Part shown: one piece after another, positions 24,232 through 32,720 of the stretch
How positions within the stretch are numbered: position 1 is the first letter of the stretch
Layout of the letters: each line of letters begins with the position of its first letter
Source: Streptomyces zaomyceticus
GTDB lineage: Bacteria > Actinomycetota > Actinomycetes > Streptomycetales > Streptomycetaceae
Reading direction: 5' to 3'
Length of the DNA stretch: 64,000 nt
NCBI RefSeq assembly: GCF_014656215.1
Contig: NZ_BNBZ01000002.1
Location: 488,084-552,083, forward strand
Made by a program: the position numbers and the translations under genes
Notes under the pieces: model-generated
Seen by the model: only the letters and a program-made list of their open reading frames with translations
The model's database searches: none
What the model was told of the DNA's origin: nothing

Positions 24232-26966
24232 CGGCCGCCTCCCAGGGTGAGGTCGAGCATGCCGCGCTCGCGAAAGTTGGGGTCGTTGTCCAGGCGGGCG
24301 ATCTCCAGCCGTCCCATCTCCAGGGAGCCGGTCTCCAGACCGCTGGTCTCCGGTCTGCGCTGCCGCTGGAAGGTGTGTACGTCCACCGACTCCACCCCCG
24401 GCACGGCATGGACCTCGGCGAGGACCGTCGACAGGTGCACCGGCTGGCCGAAGGTGAGTCGGTCCGGGTGGAACAGTCCCCGCCCGCCGCCCGGCAGCGT
24501 GGAGTCGCCGAGCCGGGCCAGTACAGCGGCGCCGACGTCGGACCGCCGATGGGTGCGCTCCACGCACACCCGCAGCCCGATCTCCAGCGGTACGAACACG
24601 GGGCCGTCCACCTCCAGGTCGTATCCGGCCAGCCGATACCGCTCCAGGCGGGCGCGCACGTCGCGCTCGAACGCGGCGTCGACAGGCCGACCGCCGTGCC
24701 GGTCCGCGGTGACGAAGACGGTGTGCCAGGAGCCGGTCCACCGGAAGGTGGCAGCCGCGCGCTGTACGGCGGCGACCCGCTCGGTGACCTCGGTCCAGTC
24801 GGCCTCGGTGACCGCACGCTCCTGCACGGCGAAGGCCTGGGGTGCGTCGCGGCGGATCTCCTCGGCGGACTCGGGGTCGGTGCCGCCGGCGGCGGGCAGC
24901 GGGTTGGACACGGTCTCCACGAGGTCGATGTCCGTCACGACGTGGGTGATGGACCTGGCGCCCACATTGCCCGCGCGTCCGTTGCCCACGCGGTACCGGG
25001 CGAAGAACTCCGTCTCCTTCTGGGGGCGCTTGCCGTGCTCGTCGTCCCCGAAGCGCAGCCGTACCGTGCCGTCGTGCTCGGCCTCGACGGTGAAGTCGGC
25101 GGCGGACGCGCCGCTGTTGAGCAGATCCGGGCGGACCTGCCAGTCCCGCTCGTCCGCGCCCAGCCTGCCGGTCACGGTGATCGCCGGGCGTGCCTCCCTG
25201 GGGCGCGCCGCGGTGACGGCCGACGCGGGCGGTGACTCCTCCGACACCAGCAGCTCGCCGTCGGCGAGTGCGATACGCAGCACGGTCGTGCCGTCGCTGA
25301 TCGACCACACGGGTTCGGAGCCCCGGACGGTGACGGTCGTGCCGGCCGGCTGCCGTCCGTGGCCCCCGAGCATGGACCGCAGCTCCTGGTCGTAGCTGAG
25401 CGAGGTGAGTTCGGCGAGCAGGGCCGGGGTCGCCGCCTGCCGGAAGACAACGGCCGCGGCGTGCGCGACGCGGTGCGTCAGCGGACCGTGGGCGAGCGTG
25501 GGGCGGTAGCGCGCCGGTACGGGGCCGGCCGGGGTTCCCGTGCCCGGCCGGCCGATGCCGACCAGGTGGGGCGGGGGAACCGCACCGAGCGGCTCGGGCT
25601 CCTTCCCCTTGTCGGGGACGGTCTGCCCGTGGTCCGCGAGGACGATGTTGCCCCACGCACGCGCGGTCTCCAGGGCGCCTTCGGTGACGCCGAGACAGAG
25701 CGGGAACGGCAGGGCGTCCTCCTCGTGCCAGGCGATCTCGGTCACCGCGAGCGGGTCCGCCGACGGCTGTGGCTCGAAGAGGCCCCCGGCGGGGTCCTCG
25801 GAGCCGCGGACATCGACGAGACGGACGGCCCAGCGCCGTGTCGGGTCGGCGTCGACAGCCTCGCCCGTGGTGGGGGAGACGGTCTCGGCCAGTACGAGGA
25901 CGTCACCGGCCCGCAGCTGCGGGTGGTCGCCGCGCAGGGTCGCCGACGTGGCCCCCTCGGGCAGACAACAGCCGAGGTCCCCCCAGGTGTGGAAGCGCAT
26001 CTCGGCCAGATCGCGGTGCAGGATCGCGGAGTGCACCGTCTCGAAGACGACGGGTTTCGCCGCCATCGCCGCGAGGTGGCCCTTGGAGCCCGGCGTCAGC
26101 CGGGCCTCCGTGCGCGGGACCGTGGTCAGCAGCGGGGTGCCCGCCGGCAGCGTGACGGCGTCGTCCCCCCGGACGTCGATCCGCACCCAGACGCGGGCGT
26201 TGCACCCCTCGTGCACCCGGTGGTCGACGAGCCTGGCGTGCCGGCGCAGGGAGATCCGGCTGCGGGCCGTGCCCAGGTACCCCTCGGTGGCCACGGCATC
26301 CTGCCGGTACGACAGTTCGTCGGCCGCGTACGCCAGGAGCTCCACGAGCGCCGTTCCGACATCGGCCGGGTTGCGCTCCGTCCAGGTGGGCGCGAGCAGC
26401 GACATCCGGTCCAGCATCAGCCGCCGGAAGCCCTGGTAGTCCTTGGCGAGGTAGTCGATCGCGGGGGTGCTCGGCTGATCCGGAGGGCACTCGTCGTCGC
26501 GGGCGCAGTCGAAGTCGCTCGGGCACTCCACCTTGAACGCGAACTCGGCCTCGGCCAGCAGCGGGTCGAAGCCGGCCGGGGGGAGGTCCGACTCCGGGCC
26601 GGCGACCAGCCGCAGCCGGTACGTGGAGAAGTCGCCGCGGTCCGCGGTGCGGACGACGAGCACATGGTCGGGTTCGTCGACCCCGTCGAGCAGTTCGGGC
26701 GGCACCTCCGGGCTGTCGCCCCGCGCGGCCCACTCCACCGCGACCGTGGGGATGCGTTCACCACCGTCGACGACGACGTTGTCCGCGTCGAGTCCGTCGG
26801 GAACGGGCCGTACCAGGCGGACGTGCAGCACGCGCTGGCGCAGCTCCGGGGTGGGCGCCGCGGTGTCGAGGACCTCGACGTATTCGATGGCGTTGAGGGA
26901 GCTGAGAGGACCGGCCTGCTGGAGCGCCAGCAGACGCCGCGGCTTGGCGCAGGGGAAGCGGGTCAT
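24228..26966 (-). CDS. Baseplate J-like protein (first, gp6-type)
   Basis: The 912-residue protein carries TPAIDYLAKDYQGFRRLMLD and NPADVGTALVELLAYAADELSYRQDAV, the signature of CIS baseplate J/Afp11-type wedge proteins, and a C-terminal J domain (about 690-880) with AVTEADWTEVTERVAAVQRA and VPGVESVDVHTF. Two such genes in tandem are the normal CIS pattern. It overlaps the gp25 gene by four bases. Confidence 0.9.
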   Translation of the reverse strand: MTRFPCAKPRRLLALQQAGPLSSLNAIEYVEVLDTAAPTPELRQRVLHVRLVRPVPDGLDADNVVVDGGERIPTVAVEWAARGDSPEVPPELLDGVDEPDHVLVVRTADRGDFSTYRLRLVAGPESDLPPAGFDPLLAEAEFAFKVECPSDFDCARDDECPPDQPSTPAIDYLAKDYQGFRRLMLDRMSLLAPTWTERNPADVGTALVELLAYAADELSYRQDAVATEGYLGTARSRISLRRHARLVDHRVHEGCNARVWVRIDVRGDDAVTLPAGTPLLTTVPRTEARLTPGSKGHLAAMAAKPVVFETVHSAILHRDLAEMRFHTWGDLGCCLPEGATSATLRGDHPQLRAGDVLVLAETVSPTTGEAVDADPTRRWAVRLVDVRGSEDPAGGLFEPQPSADPLAVTEIAWHEEDALPFPLCLGVTEGALETARAWGNIVLADHGQTVPDKGKEPEPLGAVPPPHLVGIGRPGTGTPAGPVPARYRPTLAHGPLTHRVAHAAAVVFRQAATPALLAELTSLSYDQELRSMLGGHGRQPAGTTVTVRGSEPVWSISDGTTVLRIALADGELLVSEESPPASAVTAARPREARPAITVTGRLGADERDWQVRPDLLNSGASAADFTVEAEHDGTVRLRFGDDEHGKRPQKETEFFARYRVGNGRAGNVGARSITHVVTDIDLVETVSNPLPAAGGTDPESAEEIRRDAPQAFAVQERAVTEADWTEVTERVAAVQRAAATFRWTGSWHTVFVTADRHGGRPVDAAFERDVRARLERYRLAGYDLEVDGPVFVPLEIGLRVCVERTHRRSDVGAAVLARLGDSTLPGGGRGLFHPDRLTFGQPVHLSTVLAEVHAVPGVESVDVHTFQRQRRPETSGLETGSLEMGRLEIARLDNDPNFRERGMLDLTLGGGR

Positions 26967-27328
26967 GGGCGGCCGCCGGGCGTGCGGAACGTGGCGACAT
27001 GACGGGTGCGGGTGCGCAGCACCACGTACGCGACGGTGATGAGAAGGGCCGAGTCGACCGCCTCCACCTCGACCGGTTCGGCGGTCAGGACGTGACCGAG
27101 GTGCCGCTCAAGGGCGCTCTGGACGAGGTACTGGGTGGTGGCCGCGGTCTCGGGGCCGCCCGGTTCGAAGACCAGCTGGAGCAGCCCGGCGCCGAAGTCG
27201 GGGCGCATCACGCGCTCCCCGGGCGCGGTGAGCAACAGCTGCTCGATCATGTCGCGTACGTGCTCGTCCGGGTCGGTCGTCGCCGTGCGGCCGCTGCCGT
27301 CGACGTCGTAGGGGTGATCGATGGTCAT
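26963..27328 (-). CDS. gp25/GPW-family baseplate wedge protein
   Basis: A 121-residue protein of the GPW/gp25 family: DPDEHVRDMIEQLLLTAPGE followed by RVMRPDFGAGLLQLVFEP, the most conserved block of phage and type VI wedge proteins, with the catalytic-looking E of the EPR-type core partly kept as FEP. It links sheath and wedge. The stop overlaps the ATG of the first J-like gene. Confidence 0.93.
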   Translation of the reverse strand: MTIDHPYDVDGSGRTATTDPDEHVRDMIEQLLLTAPGERVMRPDFGAGLLQLVFEPGGPETAATTQYLVQSALERHLGHVLTAEPVEVEAVDSALLITVAYVVLRTRTRHVATFRTPGGRP

Positions 27329-27338
27329 GCCGGCTCCC

Positions 27339-27656
27339 TCATGAGGCGATCGCCCGGGTCTGGACGGTCAGGGGGGTGAGCGGGGTACCGGTCGGCGTGC
27401 ACACCGACGTGCCGGACTGCAGCACGACGGGCTGTCCGCCGGCGAGCACCCGCACGGCGCCGACGACCCACTGGGCGGTGACGCACGGCGGGGTCGGTGT
27501 GCCGGTGAGCCCGCAGGCGGCGACGACGTACGGTGTGGAGAGGGTGACGACGGGCTGCCCGAGCACCGTCACACGCGGGAAGGGCGCGGTGGGCGTGGCC
27601 TGCCCGGCATGGGCGCACAGCACGGTGGCACCGAGGTGGAGGATCGGTCCGGGCAT
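27339..27656 (-). CDS. PAAR-like spike tip protein
   Basis: The 105-residue protein begins MPGPILHLGATVLCAHAG and is rich in Pro, Gly, Thr and Val with regularly spaced hydrophobics, as expected for a PAAR-like cone that caps the spike. It has several Cys and a His suited to bind one metal. It sits two bases after the gp5-like spike gene and before gp25, exactly where Afp10-type tips are encoded. Confidence 0.82.
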   Translation of the reverse strand: MPGPILHLGATVLCAHAGQATPTAPFPRVTVLGQPVVTLSTPYVVAACGLTGTPTPPCVTAQWVVGAVRVLAGGQPVVLQSGTSVCTPTGTPLTPLTVQTRAIAS

Positions 27657-27658
27657 CG

Positions 27659-28186
27659 TCACATCACCGTCAGCGCGCCGAGGTTGATGTCGGTGGTCGG
27701 TCCGGTCAGCGAGATCGTCGCGCCCTTGCCGTTGCTGATGACGATGCCGACGTCGCTGACCGAGATCATCGCTCCGGTCGCGGTGGTGATCAGGATGCCT
27801 CCCGTGGGCCCCGGCGCGTCGCTGATCACGAGGCCGTTCTTCAGTGTGGTCTGGAGGGTGATGCCGGCGACCCCGGGCGGCACCGTGTGGGACAGCAGGG
27901 GGACTTCGGCCGTGCTGCCCCAGAAGCCACCGACCCACACGGGGTGGTCGGTGTCGCCCTGCTCGTACTCGATCCACACGCCGGAGCCGATCGGGGGCAC
28001 CGTGAAGACGCCGGTGTTGATGCCGGCGAGCGGCAGACAGGGCAGGGCCCACGTGGACGGGATCGACGACACGTCGGGCACCAGGGCCTGGATCCGGCCC
28101 CGCCGTTCCGGGTCGATGTTGTTGACGACCGTCCCGCGGTACTTGCCCAGGTAACCGGTGACGGCGGTGGTCCGCGTCTTGGTCAT
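27659..28186 (-). CDS. gp5-like spike / baseplate assembly protein V
   Basis: This 175-residue protein has an OB-fold region (LGKYRGTVVNNIDPERRGRI, then VPPIGSGVWIEYEQGD) and a C-terminal repetitive beta-prism region (GAMISVSDVGIVISNGKGAT) typical of the gp5/VgrG needle. It is the shorter, C-terminal half of a VgrG; the N-terminal half is encoded by the overlapping gene upstream (ATGA). The trimer would form the central puncturing spike. Confidence 0.9.
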   Translation of the reverse strand: MTKTRTTAVTGYLGKYRGTVVNNIDPERRGRIQALVPDVSSIPSTWALPCLPLAGINTGVFTVPPIGSGVWIEYEQGDTDHPVWVGGFWGSTAEVPLLSHTVPPGVAGITLQTTLKNGLVISDAPGPTGGILITTATGAMISVSDVGIVISNGKGATISLTGPTTDINLGALTVM

Positions 28187-29310
28187 ACCGGCACCGCCGG
28201 GACGGTCGAGACGACACCGTTGCGGGCGAGGGAGAACGTCTGCGTGTACGCGCCGCGCTTGATGTCGTGCGTGACGCGGGTGACGTAGTAGAGCCCGTCG
28301 AAGGCCGGCCCCGCGCCCCGTACGCCCACCAGCCTGCGGGAGCGCAGCACATGGCCGTACTTCGCGACGTCGAGCGTGCCGGAGGCGAACACGGCGTCGG
28401 AGTGTTCGGCCGCGTACGCGATGCCCTTCATGACGGCGGCGAGCGGACTGAGTTTGGCGGTGTCGTTCATGTGGTGCAGCTTCGGCGGGAGGGGCGGCAC
28501 AAGGCCCAGTGGCGGCCTGATCGGGGCGATGTCGGGGATGGGCAGGTTCACCGGGGCCTTGCTCAGGCGTTCCTGGATCGCGACGATGGGAAGTTCCCTC
28601 TTCTCCTTGTCGAAGGTGAAGTTGAGGGTCGCGACGTTGTCGTGGGCGCCGTCGAGACCGATGTTCAGCGCGGGCTGAGGCGCTCCGAGGCGGATCTCCG
28701 GCCCCCAGTACGCCTTGCTCACCCCCGGCACCGGACCGGGATCGATGTAGAACACATGGCCGACCTCCTTGGCGAGGGCCGTGAGATAGGCGTAGTCGGT
28801 GCCCTGCTGGGAGGGGATCCGGTCGAGGGGGATCGGAACGTCCTCCAGCAGGCTCGGGATCACGACCGGCGCGCAACCCAGCGCCGCGTACTTCGACAAC
28901 AGCACGAGAGCGCGCACCGCGGGCGATATCGCCGGAAAGGGCAGTCCGTCGAAGGGCACCAGGTCCATGACGTACGTGAGGTCCTTCCCCTTCACGTGCA
29001 GCACGGACGTCGGACCGGCGGCGGTCATGTCCTGGTGGGTGACCACCCCGTCGACGAGGACTTCGGTGACGCCCCGGACCGTGACCGCGACGACGCAGCG
29101 GAACACCGGTACGGAGATGGGGAAGAACGCCTGGACCGGGGAGTCCTTGGAGACCGAGAACGTCAGCTCGAACCCGCTCTGCGCGTCCCCCGAGCCGGAC
29201 TCCACCTTGAGGCCGGTCAGGGCGTCGAGGACGAACTTCGGCGCGGCCACGGGCACGGCGGGGCCGAGGAAGAGCTGGAGCCGGACCGGGCCGGGAGGCA
29301 GGTCACGCAT
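28183..29310 (-). CDS. gp27-like hub protein (VgrG N-terminal type)
   Basis: The 375-residue protein starts with the rifted-barrel hub features VRLQLFLGPAVPVAAPKFVLDALTGL and later has YAYLTALAKEVGHVFYIDPGP and YGHVLRSRRLVGV, matching phage late-control gene D/gp27 hubs. It forms the trimeric hub joining inner tube and spike. The start overlaps the end of the LysM gene by eight bases. Confidence 0.88.
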   Translation of the reverse strand: MRDLPPGPVRLQLFLGPAVPVAAPKFVLDALTGLKVESGSGDAQSGFELTFSVSKDSPVQAFFPISVPVFRCVVAVTVRGVTEVLVDGVVTHQDMTAAGPTSVLHVKGKDLTYVMDLVPFDGLPFPAISPAVRALVLLSKYAALGCAPVVIPSLLEDVPIPLDRIPSQQGTDYAYLTALAKEVGHVFYIDPGPVPGVSKAYWGPEIRLGAPQPALNIGLDGAHDNVATLNFTFDKEKRELPIVAIQERLSKAPVNLPIPDIAPIRPPLGLVPPLPPKLHHMNDTAKLSPLAAVMKGIAYAAEHSDAVFASGTLDVAKYGHVLRSRRLVGVRGAGPAFDGLYYVTRVTHDIKRGAYTQTFSLARNGVVSTVPAVPV

Positions 29311-29683
29311 CGCCGGCTCCGGGCACGGCCTCGGGCAGCGTGATCCGCAGCCGACGTCCCGGGGGCAGCGTCATCCGCGCGGGATCGATCACTCCGTTGG
29401 CGTCGGCCAGCCGCCACCAGAGCTCCGCGTCGCCCAGGAGACTCGCGGCGACAAGGTCCCGGCGGTCGCCCTCCACGGTCGCGTACTCGTGCAGCAGCGC
29501 GAAGCGTTCCACGGGCGGGCAGAGTCTGCGCCGGAAGTACGGGACGGGGGGCGCCGGTTCCTCGCCCGGGCCGGGTGGGCGGACGTGGGCCGTGACGCCG
29601 ACGGCGGCGTAACGGCTGGTCGGCGGCAGGGAGACCGTGGGCACGGCTCCGGCCGCGAGGAGTGCCTGCAACGGGTCGGGCAC
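29303..29683 (-). CDS. LysM-domain baseplate protein
   Basis: The 126-residue protein has a Pro-rich N-terminus and a C-terminal LysM-like module from about residue 68 (VEGDRRDLVAASLLGDAELWWRLADANGV, then LPPGRRLRITLP). In Afp/PVC this LysM module is the tail of the Afp7-type adaptor. It starts with a GTG directly abutting the stop of the CIS-tube-domain gene, so the two products together equal one Afp7. Confidence 0.82.
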   Translation of the reverse strand: MPDPLQALLAAGAVPTVSLPPTSRYAAVGVTAHVRPPGPGEEPAPPVPYFRRRLCPPVERFALLHEYATVEGDRRDLVAASLLGDAELWWRLADANGVIDPARMTLPPGRRLRITLPEAVPGAGDA

Positions 29684-30319
29684 TCAGATCACCTCCAGTC
29701 CCAGCGCGGACAGGGCAGCCGAACCGGCCCGTGCGGCCAGAGCCTCCTTGTTGCGGAGGTGGCCCATGAACAGCGCGCCGCCGCGGTGGCCGAAGCCGAG
29801 GTCGTCGACGGTCAGCACGCGCATCCCGAGGGTGACCTTGGCCCGGATCGGGTTGAGCGCGGTGTCGAACGCCTCTTCGGCGATCGACAGCTCGGTGAGG
29901 CGGACGGGGACGACCCGCTGTCTGCTCCACACGAACAGCGTCAGCGGAGTCTCCATCGGCAGGACCTCCAGCACACCCCTGGCGGCCAGCGCGTCGTTGT
30001 CCACCAGCGTCCTCGCCCGGGGGTTGACGAGCAGCTCCAGGGCGGCCAGCTGCGGATGGATGCCGAACTCGACCGTGGCGGCGTTCTCGGCGGGGAACTC
30101 CAGCCGGTCCGTCGCGTCGATCTCGGCCTCCAGCCGCAGAGTCTCGACGGCGACCCCCTTCAGCCGTAGCGCCTGCCCCACGTCACCGCCCGAGGCCTGC
30201 ACGGCGACCGTACGGGTGAGGGCGTCCGGGTTGTACTGGAGCGCGATCGTCCGCAGGGTGCGGCCCGAGGTGACGTCGACCTCGACGATGCCGCCCTTGA
30301 CGACACGGGGTGAGATCAC
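29684..30319 (-). CDS. CIS tube-domain adaptor protein
   Basis: The 211-residue protein matches the CIS-tube family almost end to end: RVVKGGIVEVDVTSGRTLRTI, ALQYNPDALTRT, ETLRLEAEIDATDRLEFP, ETPLTLFVWSRQRVVPVRL and the ending FGHRGGALFMGHL. The family forms the first tube-like ring between hub and tube. The GTG start overlaps the stop of the preceding small gene. Confidence 0.88.
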   Translation of the reverse strand: MISPRVVKGGIVEVDVTSGRTLRTIALQYNPDALTRTVAVQASGGDVGQALRLKGVAVETLRLEAEIDATDRLEFPAENAATVEFGIHPQLAALELLVNPRARTLVDNDALAARGVLEVLPMETPLTLFVWSRQRVVPVRLTELSIAEEAFDTALNPIRAKVTLGMRVLTVDDLGFGHRGGALFMGHLRNKEALAARAGSAALSALGLEVI

Positions 30320-30579
30320 CGGACACCTCCGACGGCCGCCCAGACGGCCCGGGCGGCCTGCGCCCCCAGCGCGGCGGCACTCGGCGCCGGTGTACGGGAG
30401 GTACGGGGGCGCGCCACGGGAAGGGCGCCGCCGGTGAGACCGGCCGGGTCGGCGCCGGCGGCGAGGACGCCCAGGGTCCGCTCGAGACCGGTCACCACGG
30501 ACGCGGCCTGCCCAGGCGTCAGGCCGCGCAGGACGAGCTCTTCCACGACGATCCGCACCCGCGGCCGACCGGCGGTCAT
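30316..30579 (-). CDS. Small CIS-operon protein, unknown
   Basis: An 87-residue protein with a helical start (RPRVRIVVEELVLRGLTPGQ, then AASVVTGLERTLGVL) and an Ala/Pro-rich second half. It overlaps both neighbours by four bases, which supports real translation. I do not recognise a family; helix content and position suggest a small baseplate or chaperone part. Confidence 0.7.
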   Translation of the reverse strand: MTAGRPRVRIVVEELVLRGLTPGQAASVVTGLERTLGVLAAGADPAGLTGGALPVARPRTSRTPAPSAAALGAQAARAVWAAVGGVR

Positions 30580-31424
30580 CGCGCACCCCCCGCACCACGG
30601 AGGAACTCCCCGAGGGAGAGCGACGGGGTTTCGGCCGCCCCCGCCCCGGAGGAACCAGTGGGCTCGCGGGCACCGACCGCCGGTCCGGCCGGGGGTACGG
30701 CGCGGATCTCGACCCTGCCGATGCTGATGGTGACGACGGGTCCGGCGTCCTCCGCGACGGTGAGGGCCGAGGATTCGACGGCGCGGGAGGCAAGGGTGAG
30801 GGGCACCGGCACGGGGCCCGGCAGGGGGACCACGACGGGCACCTGAAGCGGCTCCCGGCGCCGGATCGTCGGCTGCGTGGTCTCGCGCCGGGGCGCCAGG
30901 GACCGGCGGTCCGGGCGGGGCCCGGGCTCCACGGATGCGGACGGCGTGACTCCGACGGGTCCGGCGGAGGGCCGCGCGGCCGGTTCGACCCTGGGCGGGG
31001 CGGGCGCGGTCGCGCGCGGAACGGCGGCCGGGGTTCCGTGGTGCCGCGTGGTGCTCTGCCGCTCGAAGGACACGTCGATGTCGTGCCGTGCCTTCCGTGG
31101 GGCGACGGGATCGGCGGGGGGCGTCACGGCGGGTACGGCACCGCGCGCGGGCCGCACGAGAGGCGCCGGGGGCATAGGCGTCACGGTCACGGTCCTTTCC
31201 TCCTGTCGTCTCTTCCCGGTCTCCCGGTCGTGGCTGCCGGTGCCCTGAGCCGGGGCCGCGCTCTCGTCCGGTGCGCCATCGGCGGTGTCCTCCCGGCCCG
31301 ATGACTTCGGGCGGTCGAAGGGGATCCGCTCCAGGGCGGAACGGGACGGCAGCAGCGGCCGCGTGGACGGGTACCGGGTGGGTCCGTACGCGCGGGCGGC
31401 GAGCCTGCGCAGCAGATCGGTCAT
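30576..31424 (-). CDS. Proline-rich, mostly disordered CIS protein
   Basis: The 282-residue protein has a basic N-terminus (LLRRLAARAYGPTRYPS), a long Pro/Ala/Arg-rich low-complexity middle (about 45-210), and a short ordered end with VVTISIGRVEIRAVPP and SLSLGEFLRG. The latter two motifs recur in small proteins next to phage-like tail genes. It overlaps its neighbours on both sides. Its place between tube and hub genes is where some particles encode the tape measure, but I see no coiled coil or membrane segment. Function unknown. Confidence 0.72.
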   Translation of the reverse strand: MTDLLRRLAARAYGPTRYPSTRPLLPSRSALERIPFDRPKSSGREDTADGAPDESAAPAQGTGSHDRETGKRRQEERTVTVTPMPPAPLVRPARGAVPAVTPPADPVAPRKARHDIDVSFERQSTTRHHGTPAAVPRATAPAPPRVEPAARPSAGPVGVTPSASVEPGPRPDRRSLAPRRETTQPTIRRREPLQVPVVVPLPGPVPVPLTLASRAVESSALTVAEDAGPVVTISIGRVEIRAVPPAGPAVGAREPTGSSGAGAAETPSLSLGEFLRGAGGAR

Positions 31425-32179
31425 GGCAGTTCCCCCGTGACGATGCGGAGATAGGCGGCTCGGCGTGGCTCGCTCAACGCCAGGACGTCGCTCTCGGACC
31501 AGCCGTACGAACGGGCGAGCGCGTCGATGTCGAGCAGGAGGTGCCGAGCCCGGGACTCGACCTCGGCCCAGACGAACGCGGCGGCGTCGAAGCCGGCGGT
31601 GAACTCCGACCCGCAGTCGGGACAGCGGAGGTCGACGAGCACATCGGCCAGCGGGTCCGCGGTGGACATCGCCTCGGACAGCGCCTCGCGGACCGCTTCC
31701 GGCAGATCGGCGGCGGTCACCGGAGCCGTGCCCTCCTCATGGCGTACGCGCAGCACGCATCGGTCGAGCAGCAGCGCGGCGCCCCGGTCCGGGTCCGCCG
31801 CCCCGGGCTGCTCGGCGACCGCGAGGAGATCTCCGTAGGAGGGAGAGCGCCAGGTCACCTCGTGCCCGCCGTGGAGGAGGGGCGGCGGGGAGTCGACGAC
31901 CTTGTCCTCCAGAGCGAGCAGCGGGCCGGTCGCCGCCTGGAACTCCACGGCCTGTCCGCAGTCGGGGCAGGTGACCACGGCGGACATCTCAGGGCCGGCC
32001 AGCGCGGTCCGCAGCCGCAGCAGCAGCGCCGTGACCCGCCCGACGGGCCGGTCGGCGAGCTCGGCGGAGCCGATGCCGCCGTCCACCGCGGCCGCCAGGG
32101 CGAGGGCCCGCCCGTCCGGTGACGCGTCCTGGCACTCGTCCCACAGCCGCAGCACCTCTCCCGCCGGAAGTACGCGCAC
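31421..32179 (-). CDS. Zinc-motif CIS protein (baseplate hub assembly type)
   Basis: The 252-residue protein has two CPDCG motifs about 100 residues apart (VVTCPDCGQAVEF and DLRCPDCGSEFT), likely one metal site, and helical flanks including LLLDIDALARSYGWSESDVLALSEPRRAAYLRI. That C-terminal helix is typical of T4 gp26-like assembly proteins near tail tube genes. GTG start with AGGAGG five bases upstream, eight bases after the tube gene stop. Confidence 0.68.
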   Translation of the reverse strand: MRVLPAGEVLRLWDECQDASPDGRALALAAAVDGGIGSAELADRPVGRVTALLLRLRTALAGPEMSAVVTCPDCGQAVEFQAATGPLLALEDKVVDSPPPLLHGGHEVTWRSPSYGDLLAVAEQPGAADPDRGAALLLDRCVLRVRHEEGTAPVTAADLPEAVREALSEAMSTADPLADVLVDLRCPDCGSEFTAGFDAAAFVWAEVESRARHLLLDIDALARSYGWSESDVLALSEPRRAAYLRIVTGELP

Positions 32180-32187
32180 GTCCCCTC

Positions 32188-32709
32188 CTACGGTTCGACG
32201 AACGACGGCTCCGGCGGCTCGACCACGTCGAGGTCGCGCTCCCAGCCCTCGTTCTCGAGCTTCAGGGTCTGGATGGCCACGGCGTTGGCGTTGGCGTCGA
32301 GTTCGGGCAGGGACTGGAACTCGGACACCCAGGCGCGGAACACCTTGTAGGCGAGCACCAGTTGCCCCGCCTCGTTGTACAGCTCGATGATCAGGTCCTT
32401 GCGGAAGTCCTTCAGGGAGACCTCCGCGCCGAGCCCCGAGCCGAAGTTCCAGACCTTGTTGGCCCACTGCTCGAACTCGACGTCGTGGGTGACACCGCGG
32501 GTGAGGGTGATCGCCTCGTATTTCGTGCGGCCGGGTGACTTGCGGGCGGTGGACGGGTCGGCGCCGTCGCGGTGCTCGACGACCTCGGTGGTGCGCTTGA
32601 GAGCGCTCACCTTGCTCACACCGGCCACGTAGCGACCGTCCCATTTCACCCGGAACTTGAAGTTCTTGTACGGGTCGAAGCGCTGGGCGTTGACGCTGAA
32701 CTGTGCCAT
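32188..32709 (-). CDS. CIS inner tube protein (gp19-like)
   Basis: The 173-residue protein is of the T4 gp19 tail-tube family: FKFRVKWDGRYVAGVSKVSALKR, TTEVVEHRDG, YEAITLTRGVTHDVEFEQW and QTLKLENEGWERD. It stacks as hexameric rings inside the sheath. AGGAGG lies seven bases before the ATG; eleven bases separate it from the sheath gene. Only one such tube gene is present here. Confidence 0.95.
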   Translation of the reverse strand: MAQFSVNAQRFDPYKNFKFRVKWDGRYVAGVSKVSALKRTTEVVEHRDGADPSTARKSPGRTKYEAITLTRGVTHDVEFEQWANKVWNFGSGLGAEVSLKDFRKDLIIELYNEAGQLVLAYKVFRAWVSEFQSLPELDANANAVAIQTLKLENEGWERDLDVVEPPEPSFVEP

Positions 32710-32720
32710 GGGATCGCCTC

